From: Conidiobolus incongruus B7586
Taxonomy: Eukaryota; Entomophthoromycota; Entomophthoromycetes; Entomophthorales; Conidiobolaceae
Length of the DNA stretch: 14,064 bases
Direction of reading: 5' to 3'
Assembly: GCA_000697335.1 (NCBI GenBank)
Contig: JNEM01011322.1
Coordinates: 1-14,064, forward strand
Position numbers and translations under genes: made by a program
Notes under the pieces: generated by a model
Databases searched by the model: none
Told to the model about the DNA's origin: nothing
Seen by the model: the letters and a program-made list of their open reading frames with translations, nothing else
In this document: positions 1 to 8,469 of the stretch, one piece after another
Layout: every line of letters starts with the position of its first letter
How positions within the stretch are numbered: position 1 is the stretch's first letter

Positions 1-50
1 AATGATGATATTTAGTTATTAATTAGCTAAAATATAAACCTTTAAATTTT

Positions 51-86
51 ACCTAAGGTGAGTTATAAATTTGTAGGTTTTTGGTG
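51..86 (+). repeat. Copy A left inner transposase-site repeat
   Basis: It carries the core AAGGTGAGTTATAAATTTG and is the inverted partner of 1221-1253. It is also a direct-repeat relative of the outer terminal repeat, sharing GTGAGTTATAAA. In IR/DR Tc1 elements such repeats are transposase binding sites; that role here is inferred from position. Confidence 0.75.
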
Positions 87-97
87 ATAAAAAAAAA

Positions 98-1113
98 TTA
101 AAACTTAGTATATCTACCTTTAGCTTTTCTAACTTCTTTAAGTTTGTAGGGTATAGAATCAACTAACTTCTTACACTAAAAAGGGTTAATCTTGTTTTAT
201 ACTTCTTGAATATATTTTTAAAGTTGATTTAAATTTTTTACTGGGGGGAAAACTTTAATAGCTTTTTTTAACTAATCCCAAAGGTGTTTAATTAGATTAA
301 AGTTAAGAGATTGAAGAGGTTATTTTATAACTGTTATCTTGTTATTTTTAAGCTATTTAGTAGTAGAAGCTGTAGTATAACAAGAGGTATTATCTTACTA
401 GAAAATAACATTAGATTTGTTTAACCTATACTATTCAATGGTTTTTTTCAATTTATTGTTTAGAATACTTTAGTACATTTTAGTATTAATTCCCCTATTA
501 ACTTTATAAAGATACCTTACACCTAAAAACAACATATATCCCTAAATAATAATTGACCCACTACTATACTTTTGGGTAGAATTAACATAATAGTTATAAA
601 GTAGTTCTGCATTTTTTTAAAGTATCTAGCTTTTTCATTAAATCTACTAAAGTATATTTTTGTTTCATTAAACTAAATAACCTTATTCTAATTAGTTTTA
701 GTTTAACATTAGTAGCAACATTTAAATTCCCACCTAGTTTTACAGTGGGATTTTTTTAGTTGGGGGTGTTTTTTCTTAAAATGTAAACAGTATCTATGCT
801 AATGTAAAACATGTATAATAGTATCAGTGCTAACTAATATTCTTGTATAGTCTTATAGTTCCTGTTGTATTTCTACAGCAGTACTATACTTACCTGTATT
901 AACTAACCTACAGATATACTTCTTATCATGTTCATTTATAATTTTAGCACACTTAAGTTTAAGTTTAAATGTTTCTTTATTGCTATTCTTAACAACCTTA
1001 GCTATAGTAGACTAGCTAACACTAATAATTCTAGCAATATCACAAGTTGATTTACCTTCTTTATAAAGTTAATTAATACATAAGTAGATTTTTTTAGAGA
1101 GGGATTTAGGTAT
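98..1113 (-). pseudogene. Degenerate Tc1-family transposase (copy A)
   Basis: Reading the minus strand from about 1113 (an ATA where the initiator ATG would be) to a TAA at 98-100 gives a transposase-like protein of about 338 codons, close to the usual 340 of Tc1 enzymes. An N-terminal helix-turn-helix (LYKEGKSTCDIARI, about 1027-1068) is recognisable. The first catalytic block reads NETK at 658-669 where SDETK-like sequence is usual, so the first Asp is Asn. The C-terminal block, normally DLNPIEHLWD, reads NFNLIKHLWD around 275-304, so the catalytic Glu is Lys. There are many in-frame TAG, TAA and TGA codons, largely where Gln or Trp codons are expected, plus at least one frameshift in the 3' half. 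The substitutions fit C-to-T and G-to-A change. It cannot encode an active enzyme. Confidence 0.8.
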
Positions 1114-1220
1114 AATAATACTAATAAAAAAAATTTAGTATATCTATAAAATATTATATAAAATAATAACAAAGAGAGAAAAAAGATATAGTTATATATT
1201 GTTAAATATATCCCTTTATC

Positions 1221-1439
1221 TCAAAAACCTGCAAATTTATAACTCACCTTGGTTAAATATTAAGGGTTAATATTTTTACTAATAGTTTACTAAATATATC
1301 TAAATATATTTATCTATTATTAAATAATATACCTTAATTATATATTATAGTTTCAAGTAATTTAATATATACAATTGTTTTAGTTATTAATTAAAATATA
1401 TATATTTTTGATTTTATAACTCACTTTTGCAGGTTAGTG
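1221..1439 (-). repeat. Copy A right inverted repeat with two direct repeats
   Basis: The right end holds an inner repeat at 1221-1253 and an outer terminal repeat at 1405-1439, whose outer ends are about 186 bp apart. Both contain the reverse complement of GTGAGTTATAAA. The outer one, read inward, begins CACTAACCTGC and is flanked by TA. The same arrangement is seen at both ends of copy B, so this is a defined transposon end and not chance AT-rich similarity. Confidence 0.8.
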
Positions 1440-1441
1440 TA

Positions 1442-2341
1442 TAAATAGAATAAATATATATATCAACTATATAGTTTAATATAAGCTAATTGAAATTAAA
1501 TCAAATATTATTAATAAAAACATATATCACTTTATTTTTAAGACTTAATTTTATAAGTTAATATATATTACTTTATAAAATATAAAATTTTCATAATATT
1601 AATAGGTTTTGATATATAGATTTAGGTTAATAAATAAATAAATCCAATAAATTACTTTATCTTTATAATAAAATAGATACCAATAATTAATATTTATAAC
1701 TTTATTATTTGATCATATATAAATCATTAAATATATATATATATATATTATTACATAAATCTCAAATAAAACTACAAATTGATATATTATATTAAAAGGA
1801 ATTAGATCATTAAATTTAGCAAATTAAGTTAATAAAAGTAATAATATATTGATCCTACTGAATATACTAATTAATTTTTAATAATAAACTATTATATTAA
1901 ATTTTGTAATTAAGTATAAAATTTTTCAAATTGATAAAAGTTCAAATGTACCTTTGATTATTTGTTAGTAAAATATTAAATAGTTTAATAGATATATATT
2001 TATAGTTTAATTTTAATGATTTATTTTGTTTAAAGCAAGATTACTTATTCCATGAATTTTAATTTCAAAATATGAAAGAAAAGGAGTAAAGGAGTGTATC
2101 TTAATAATATAGTATATAAAATATTTGCTAAACTTGGGAGCATCATCGAGCTTAATTGTTAAAAATAGCAAAAATGTCAAATATTCAATTTTATGAACAG
2201 ATTAAAAAAATTATCAAGATTTATCTATAAAATTAATTGATAGCTTTGTTTATTATAAATTACGATTCTATATTGTTATTTATTAATTTAATTTATTGAT
2301 AATTAAATACAAAGAAGATTCAAATTCAAATTTCATTTAGT
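1442..2341. other. AT-rich intergenic DNA, no gene recognised
   Basis: The stretch is AT-rich and includes an (AT)9 microsatellite at 1731-1748. No CpG occurs before 2147. A stop-free minus-strand run of about 60 codons at roughly 2010-2195 has no ATG start and no recognisable motif, so I do not call it. The part next to 2342 is the likely 3' untranslated and termination region of the protease gene. Confidence 0.6.
2292..2297 (-). terminator. Possible polyadenylation signal AATAAA for the protease gene
   Basis: AATAAA on the minus strand lies about 45 bp beyond the protease stop codon. The distance suits a short 3' untranslated region. The sequence is so AT-rich that the hexamer could occur by chance. 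Confidence 0.35.
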
Positions 2342-3268
2342 TTAGCCATCATTCATTATTACATCAGTTTTGTTGTGATTGTTGTTTTGTTGAGATCTTT
2401 GCCACCAACCTTGTACAGGTTGCTGAGGTTGCTGATGTCGCTTTGGATTAGAGGGTTGACCAGAATCTCCACTTCGATATTGATTAATCCAATTAATATA
2501 GTTAGCAACTCTGGTATAAACTGAAGCTGGTCCATCACAGTTTTGAGCACCATGACTAACAATACCTATTAAAGTATTTCCCGATACCAGTGGGCCTCCA
2601 CTATCACCTTGACAAGCACTATCCCCTTGACGAAGTGGAGCAGCACAGATTTTGTAGTATGGATTAAAAGGTCCAAATAATTGACGACAAAACTTTCCAT
2701 TAACTACTCTCAATTCAGTTTCCTTTAAAACTGAAGAAGTTGAACCACCTCTCTGAGCTCTACCCCATCCAATGACTTTGGCAGTTACACCTTCTTTTGG
2801 TCCTTGAGTGACGAGTTGAACCATACTATCCATATTTGCTTTTGGAATAGCATTAGGATTATCATTGTTAATAATCAAAAGAGCAATGTCGTTATCGAAG
2901 CTTTCAGAGTTATACCTAGGATGAACAACTACTTGTTTCACTTGGAAAGTTACAGCTTTTTCGGTTCTGATATCAGTATGTAAATTATGACGATGGGCAA
3001 CCACGCGATATTCAGAAGAGTTTTGAGAAGTGATACAATGAGCAGCAGTAATAATCAAATTGCGACTAACAATAGTACCACCACATTGCTGTTTTTGGTC
3101 AGTAACAAAAACCATGAAAGGATATTGGAAAGGTTGAGATTCTTGACCACCAATAATATAGGCAGCTTTAGTGGAGGCTTGCTTAACTTTAGGACTCGAG
3201 TTGTTTACTATTGCGCCCAGCACAGCTGAGATGACGATGAAGTTAAGCAACCAGTTTACAGGATTCAT
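2342..3268 (-). CDS. Secreted trypsin/chymotrypsin-like serine protease (family S1)
   Basis: This is an intact intronless gene for a 308-residue secreted endopeptidase. Residues 1 to about 19 form a hydrophobic signal peptide. A short propeptide follows, then the mature N-terminus IIGG (38-41). The catalytic triad is complete: His77 in TAAHC, Asp127 in DNDIALL and Ser223 in GDSGGP. Six cysteines fit three conserved disulfides (62-78, 194-208, 219-244). Two features differ from classical trypsin. The residue before the mature end is Tyr37, not Arg or Lys. Aligning Cys219 with chymotrypsin Cys191 places Ser217, not Asp, at the S1-pocket base (position 189), with Asp216 just before it. Residues 266-308 are a Gln/Asn/Pro-rich tail beyond the usual domain end. 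The start is the first ATG, about 55 bp downstream of a TATA box. GC content is well above the flanks. Likely roles are extracellular protein degradation or host-tissue attack, which is inference. Confidence 0.95.
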   Translation of the reverse strand: MNPVNWLLNFIVISAVLGAIVNNSSPKVKQASTKAAYIIGGQESQPFQYPFMVFVTDQKQQCGGTIVSRNLIITAAHCITSQNSSEYRVVAHRHNLHTDIRTEKAVTFQVKQVVVHPRYNSESFDNDIALLIINNDNPNAIPKANMDSMVQLVTQGPKEGVTAKVIGWGRAQRGGSTSSVLKETELRVVNGKFCRQLFGPFNPYYKICAAPLRQGDSACQGDSGGPLVSGNTLIGIVSHGAQNCDGPASVYTRVANYINWINQYRSGDSGQPSNPKRHQQPQQPVQGWWQRSQQNNNHNKTDVIMNDG

Positions 3269-3320
3269 TATTCAACAGATATGAAATCAATGATTTAAAT
3301 GAATCAAGTAACAAGGCTAG

Positions 3321-3330
3321 ATTTATATAG
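3321..3330 (-). promoter_or_regulatory. TATA box of the protease gene
   Basis: CTATATAAAT on the minus strand lies about 53-62 bp upstream of the protease ATG. That would place transcription start about 30 bp downstream and leave a short 5' untranslated leader. It sits in a less AT-rich context (GCTATATAAATCTAGCC), which makes it more credible than other TATA-like runs nearby. Confidence 0.6.
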
Positions 3331-3339
3331 CTTTGTTGG

Positions 3340-4305
3340 GTTAAATGAGTTTATTAGGGCGAATCTTTCAAGTAATATAAATTTGGCGTTTTTAAAAGAT
3401 CATATAATATAATCGACAATTGTATTATTCAATAACACCAAAACATTTAAAATAACACTTATATTAGTTGAATTTATATGATAGGTGGAACATTTACTAA
3501 TAGCATTACATATTAAGCCCAAATCATATTATATTTATATATTATATTCAATATTTATATAAAATAAATCAGATTATTTAATAATTTTGATTTTAGTGAA
3601 GTTTGATAAAAAGCTCTAAAATATTCATCCTGTAAATTTATTTGTAATGCTGGAAAAGTCAAAGGATAATCGCATTACTAGTTTCGTAAATTTTTTTCAT
3701 TCTGTATTATATGCAAATAAACAAATAAAAAACCCAGTAATTTGAATTATATTTTACATGAAATTTACTTTTATATAAATGATATCAAAATCACCCTTAA
3801 TGCTGATTTCAATTTTCTATTATAGAATTCTGAACAAGAAATATAGCTTTTTCATACTAATTGTTTAGCTAAATTTAATTCAAACAATGATTTATACTTT
3901 AAATGATCATTATTAAAAGAATAAACAAAGAAACTAGTATATTAATGAAACTGGGACAATTAAATACAAGTTTGACTTAATATAACATTAAAAAATGATT
4001 TGATAAAAGTAATTTATGATAAATTGATATAAAAGTTATTTTCGAAAGATATTTTAACTTTATTATATAATTAAATATATTTTAAAGCTATTTTAATTAT
4101 AAATAAATACAATTTTAAATATCCTTCACTATTAAAGTTATCTTTAAAATATTATATAATAATAATTTTTGTGATATAATTAAATTTGTTAGCTAATTTA
4201 ATATTAAAACAATGGATTAAATTAATCCTTTGTTGTTAGAAAGGTTAACAATCAGCTTGATTATTTAATTTTACATTATATTACATTTATTAGATAATGA
4301 TTATT
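3340..4305. other. Upstream intergenic DNA, no gene recognised
   Basis: This is AT-rich DNA with scattered CpGs (for example at 3360), unlike the CpG-free repeats on either side. I see no long reading frame, RNA gene or repeat end. Distal regulatory sequence for the protease may lie here, but nothing specific can be shown. Confidence 0.5.
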
Positions 4306-4518
4306 TTAACCAAAAGATTCCGGATATATAGAACTTCCATCATACCGTTTTACTTTATATATATTATGGTCATAATAATTCATCTGATAGCATATTTTCA
4401 TATTTCAAAGTTGTTTAGTAATATCTGGATTCAAAATATCAAATGGGATTTGATACAAAATTTGTTGTAAAAATATTGACAATTGATACCATGCATTCAA
4501 GTTTTGATGATGATAACA
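4306..4518 (-). pseudogene. Possible C-terminal relic of a BBE-like FAD-linked oxidoreductase
   Basis: A minus-strand frame of 70 codons ends at TAA (4306-4308), with one in-frame TGA at 4405-4407. Its peptide contains YHHQNLNAWYQLSIFLQ, which recalls the PHR-x-L-x-x-x-QY segment of berberine-bridge-enzyme-like oxidases. It ends IYKVKRYDGSSIYPESFG, which recalls the family C-terminus (RL-x-x-VK-x-KYDP-x-x-x-F-x-x-P-x-S). The order and the position at the protein end fit, though the spacing (about 68 residues) is shorter than usual. An FKIE peptide in another frame at about 4555 may continue the relic upstream, implying a frameshift. No N-terminal FAD-binding domain was found up to 5.5 kb. CpGs persist, so it decays unlike the repeats. 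The family call rests on motif memory only; a last exon or a chance frame remain possible. Confidence 0.38.
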
Positions 4519-4699
4519 TTAAGGTAAACCATATATAAAACTATAAAAACTCAATTTTAAAATTGGTTGACATCATATTTATATTTTCAAAATATCGCCT
4601 AACAAAAACATTTTAGAAATATACTAATAACAGTTACTCAATATACATTTCGTTTTTTGCATTTGATCAATTCATATAAGGATATTTAGTAAAAGTTAA

Positions 4700-5075
4700 T
4701 ATGTATACAATAACAAGCCTTGGGGAAGCAGCGTTCAGAGCAGTTTAGATAAAAGTGAGAGGGATCTAGGGAATTCCAGGTGTGTTAGAGAGATAGAGAG
4801 TTTATTGGTTTAAGTCAAATAGCTGGGAGGATCAAGATCGAACTCTTCCTTTTGAAGATAGCTCTAATTCCGGGTTCTATATAGAATGAGTTGGGTAAGG
4901 TGATTCATGAGATTCTCCGGTGACTTGCATCATCAGTCAATTAAGAGATAGAGCGGGAGCAGATGGTATGTGAGGGAGAAATGACCTTAACATTAGGTTG
5001 TTGTAAAAATACCTGGATAGAAGGGAGTCATCTGGCTCTTGACAATAATGTGAATCAATATCAAGGCCAGCAATT
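4700..5075. other. Unexplained GC-elevated patch
   Basis: GC content is about 38-45% per 60-bp line, against roughly 10-25% in most surrounding non-coding DNA. Five CpGs occur (in GCGTTC, ATCGAAC, CCGGG, CCGG, GCGGG). All frames are interrupted by stops. The most open plus-strand frame, about 4710-5085, still holds several. A weak B-box-like AGTTCGATCTT lies on the minus strand near 4840. It could be a non-coding RNA gene, a SINE or solo-LTR fragment, or a decayed exon. I do not recognise it. Confidence 0.5.
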
Positions 5076-5580
5076 ATATCAAATCTAAACACAATTTCAA
5101 TATATTTATCTTAGAATTTCCAAAGTGTAGTTTGTGTGACTTTGGGTGAATCAAATTAATCTTGATAGGAATTTATAGCTCAGCAGACTACTTATCAAGC
5201 TATAGCTAAATCAAATTCAATGTTTTATTAATAATTTCTTAGGTATTAAGAACATATTTTGATTATCAATTGTAATTGAATTCAAGTAGATCATCAATGA
5301 TATAGAATATTGCTTGATATACAATAAATACATAGACTGTTATATTTTCAGAAATACTGAGAATCAAAGCGCTAAATGCATTACAACATTATTGGGTGGT
5401 GATACTCGTTTCAAAATTGTTTAATGATTGCATTTGGTATCAGTGTTAATTTAATAACCACAAAGAGATAGAAAGCCGTTATTCCGCTACTCAGAATAGT
5501 TGGTAAACTAGAAACTTACTTGGAAATACATATCTCAGCCATTATTGCATCTTTAGAGTGTAGTTATGATTCAAATTAGC
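5076..5580. other. Intergenic DNA with residual CpGs, no gene recognised
   Basis: Composition falls back toward AT-rich, but CpGs persist to 5485. Short open frames occur on both strands (for example plus strand 5467-5574, about 35 codons), some beside splice-like sequences, yet none matches a family I know. A 7-bp inverted repeat (TATAGCT and AGCTATA) lies near 5175-5205 and is too weak to name. Confidence 0.4.
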
Positions 5581-6805
5581 AAATAAAAGAATATTTTGAA
5601 ATAGAATTAAATATCAAAACATTTATTATCATTGATAAATATTGAATTTTTAATTATTTATCATAGTTATAGTTATTTCTTATTTCAAAATTAATGTAAT
5701 TAAAATTATTTACCCATATCAATTTATATCAATTTATTAATTAAATTTGGTATGAATTAAAATTATATTTTTAAAATATTACTTCCTTCAAAAGATTTTG
5801 AATTAAAGCAAACTCATATTATTTTAATAATATGATAAAAGCATTAAGTAAATTTACTAAGAGATCAAAATATTTTTAAGATTTTATAAAATATTTAAAT
5901 ATATATAGTTATTCTTTTAATAAAAAAATAAGATTAATTTATAGGTTGATGGATTTCTTATAAAATTAAGAATTAAGTATTATGTATATAGATAATATAA
6001 TATAGAAAAATAAATGAAATTCAAGTGGATTGTTGAATATCACAATTAATCAATATAAATTTTTTAAAAATTGAATCTGTTATTATATTTATTTTATTTC
6101 AATAAATATTACTTTAAATTTAAAATTATAGGAAATTTTTTAATTTCTGATTTTTCAAATATATTATTATTATCAAATAAACCTATAAATAGAAAATAAA
6201 TAAAAAACTCTATAGTTTTAAAGTATATATATATATAATATATATAATAGGGTTAATATATATAAATTGATTTAATATGAACAATATAGGAAAAGTTTTT
6301 GTTTATTTGATAATGGTTCCTTTTTTTATATATAAAAGTTAGTAAGGGTTTAAAGATAAAATGAGAAAAAAAAAGATTGAGTAAATAAAAAGATAAAATA
6401 AAACAAAAAGGTATAATTGATATTTTATAATAATAATAAAATAATCTGATCTATAATAATATATTAATTTATTTTATTAAACAATTAACTTTTAAAATTA
6501 ATTTTTTAATATAATTATATTAAAATTAAAATATAACTATTAAAAGTGTTTTATTTTATTATTAATAAATCTTAACATAATATTATATAAAATTATTAAA
6601 AATTTTTAAATATCTTTTAAACAATTATTAATTAAAATAACTAATTATTTCTAGGTAAATTATTTTAAAATTAAAAAAAAATTATTTAAAATTTATTAAA
6701 ATTTAAAAAATATATATATAATTTTTTTTTGATTATAAATAAAATAAAAAAAATATGAAAAAATATCTTTTATCTTTGTTAAAATATTATTTAAATATTT
6801 TAATA
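5581..6805. other. Extremely AT-rich CpG-free block, no gene recognised
   Basis: GC content is very low, near 10% in places. There is no CpG, there are many homopolymer A/T runs, and a short TA microsatellite starts at 6224. No coding, RNA or repeat-end signal is visible. It ends where the terminal repeat of Tc1 copy B begins. It may be old repeat DNA decayed past recognition. Confidence 0.5.
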
Positions 6806-7020
6806 CACTAACTTACAAAATTAAGTCATAAAATCAAAAACACTTATATTTTTACTAATAATTTGACTAATATTTAATGAAATAAACTTAAATTCAATAA
6901 TTAAAATCTATTATATTTATTAATAATATTATTTATTAAATAATGATATTTAGCTGTTAATTAGTTAAAATATAAACCTTTAAATTTTACTTAAGATAAG
7001 TTATAAATTTATAGGATTTT
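6806..7020 (+). repeat. Copy B left inverted repeat with two direct repeats
   Basis: The outer terminal repeat (6806-6840) and inner repeat (6989-7020) start 183 bp apart in the same orientation. They are the inverted counterparts of 13364-13399 and 13175-13204. Both are eroded by transitions relative to copy A. Confidence 0.75.
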
Positions 7021-7033
7021 AGTGATAAAAAAA

Positions 7034-8023
7034 TTAAAATTTAGTATATTTATCTTTAACCTTTTTAACTTCTTTAAGTTTATAGGATATAAAATCAATT
7101 AACTTTTTATACTAAGAAATATTAATCTTATTTTATGTTTCATAAATATATTCTTATAATTAATTTAAATTTTTTACTAAGGGGAAAATTTTAATAACTT
7201 TTTTTAATTGATTTTAAAGGTATTTAATTAAATTAAAGTTAAATAATTAAAAAAGTTACTTTATAACTATTATTTTGTTATTTTTAAGTTATTTGGTAGT
7301 AAAATTTATAATATAATAAAAGTTATTACCTTATTAAAAAATAATATTAAATTTGTTTAACTTATATTATTTAATGGTTTTTTAATTTATTATTTAGAAT
7401 ACTTTTTATATCTTAATACTAATTCCCTTATTAACTTTATAAAGATATCTTACACATAAAAACAATATATATTATTAAATAATAATTAACCTATTTTTAT
7501 ACTTTTAAGTAAGATTAACATGATGGTTATAAAATAATTTTATATTTTTTTATTAAATTTATTAATGTATATTTTTATTTTATTAAACTAAAAAACTTTA
7601 TTTTAATTAGTTTTAATTTAATTTATAATAATAATATTTAAACTCTTATTTAACTTTATAATAAGAATTTTTATTAGGGGTGTTTTTTCTTAAAATATAA
7701 GTGATATCTATACTAATGAAGAATATATATAATAATATTAGTATTAACTAATATTTTTATATAATTTTATAATTCTTATTGTATTTTTACAATAGTATTA
7801 TACTTGTTTATATTAACCAACCTATATATATATATCTTATTATATGTATTTATGATATTAACATATATAAGTTGAAAATTAAATATATTTTTATTATTAT
7901 TCTTAATAGCTTTAACTATAGTAAACTAACACTAGTAATTTTAAGAATATTATAAGCTGATTTATCTTTTTTATAAAGTTTATTACTATATAAGTAAATT
8001 TTTTTAAAAAGGGATTTAAATAT
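7034..8023 (-). pseudogene. Degenerate Tc1-family transposase (copy B)
   Basis: This minus-strand relic matches the copy A transposase end to end, from an ATA at the start position (8021-8023) to TAA at 7034-7036. It is more decayed than copy A. In-frame stops are frequent, the catalytic blocks are barely readable, and small length differences from copy A add frameshifts. The C-terminal HLWD-type block and the helix-turn-helix are recognised mainly through alignment with copy A. A 75-codon open frame over 7916-8143 runs from the LTR into this relic and is a junction artefact. Confidence 0.75.
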
Positions 8024-8036
8024 AATAATACTAATA

Positions 8037-8041
8037 AAAAG
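8037..8041 (+). repeat. Left target-site duplication (AAAAG) of the LTR element
   Basis: AAAAG lies immediately before the TG that starts the left LTR and is repeated exactly at 13090-13094. Five base pairs is the usual duplication length for Ty3/gypsy integrases. Confidence 0.85.
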
Positions 8042-8439
8042 TGTAAGTGTAGTGGTAGTTAAACTAATATAGTGTAGAGGAAAACTTAATATAAAAGTAG
8101 TGTGGTGTAGAACATGGTAATATAATGTAGCTGTAGTGTGCAAATGTAAACAAAGTTTAATTAAGCTTCAAACTAGGATGAGTCACTAATATATTAAGAT
8201 TTATATTAGGTAGTGCCAATATCCTACAATATTAACAGAATATAGTCTCAATCTTAGAAATAGTGTAAAAGTAAAAATAGTAAGAATTGAGAGGAAAAAG
8301 AGGAACCTAGTTTATTAGATAATTTAATACTATTTATACAATTAATTTAACTACATAAGTATAAATTAATCATATAATTTATAGTTAATTGGATTATATG
8401 AAAGTGTATATAAGAATTTAAAGAACTAGTCTCTTAACA
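8042..8439 (-). repeat. 3' LTR of the gypsy fossil
   Basis: On the element's sense strand it begins TGTTAAGAG and ends CACTTACA, so it keeps the canonical TG...CA ends. It is 398 bp, the same length as the other LTR, and colinear with it without gaps. Confidence 0.9.
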
Positions 8440-8449
8440 CTCCCCTAGT
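8440..8449 (-). other. Likely polypurine tract
   Basis: ACTAGGGGAG on the minus strand abuts the start of the 3' LTR, the expected place for the plus-strand primer of reverse transcription. No clear tRNA primer-binding site was recognised beside the 5' LTR. Confidence 0.6.
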
Positions 8450-8469
8450 GGGTTTTTTAGAGGAGACAC

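Larger units (their letters stand above)
1..1439 (-). mobile_element. Tc1-like DNA transposon, copy A (left end outside window)
   Basis: This is the right-hand part of a Tc1/mariner-superfamily element. The sequence aligns along its length with a second copy at 6806-13399 (position 15 here corresponds to 6953 there), so about 130 bp of the left end lie outside the window. The right end reads GGTTAGTG followed by TA at 1440-1441, the dinucleotide that Tc1/mariner elements duplicate on insertion. An internal inverted pair at 51-86 and 1221-1253 and an outer terminal repeat at 1405-1439 share the core GTGAGTTATAAA, giving an IR/DR layout like that of Sleeping Beauty-type elements. The transposase is dead. 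Differences from copy B are mostly C/T and G/A. Confidence 0.85.

Noticed and set aside
1731-1748. (AT)9 run as an origin or centromere-like signal
   Set aside because: It is a simple microsatellite, and similar TA runs occur throughout the window.
2010-2195. Stop-free minus-strand run of about 60 codons just downstream of the protease
   Set aside because: It has no ATG start and no recognisable motif. Runs this long are expected a few times by chance across six frames of this length.
2359-2562. 67-codon minus-strand open frame
   Set aside because: It is an out-of-frame shadow of the protease 3' end on the same strand.
2987-3229. 80-codon plus-strand open frame antisense to the protease
   Set aside because: It lies wholly inside the conserved protease gene on the other strand and shows no motif of its own.
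4815-4870. Possible tRNA or tRNA-derived SINE head (B-box-like AGTTCGATCTT)
   Set aside because: No convincing A box, acceptor stem or cloverleaf could be paired, so only the GC-rich patch is reported.
5160-5210. Hairpin TATAGCT...AGCTATA
   Set aside because: Seven base pairs with a 17-nt loop in AT-rich DNA is within chance expectation.
5330-5580. Splice-like TTTCAG and GTAAGT sites beside short open frames as a hidden multi-exon gene
   Set aside because: The frames are 35-45 codons, lie on opposite strands and match no family I recognise. Such sites are frequent in this composition.
7916-8143. 75-codon minus-strand open frame
   Set aside because: It crosses the junction between an LTR and a decayed Tc1 transposase, so it is an accident of insertion.
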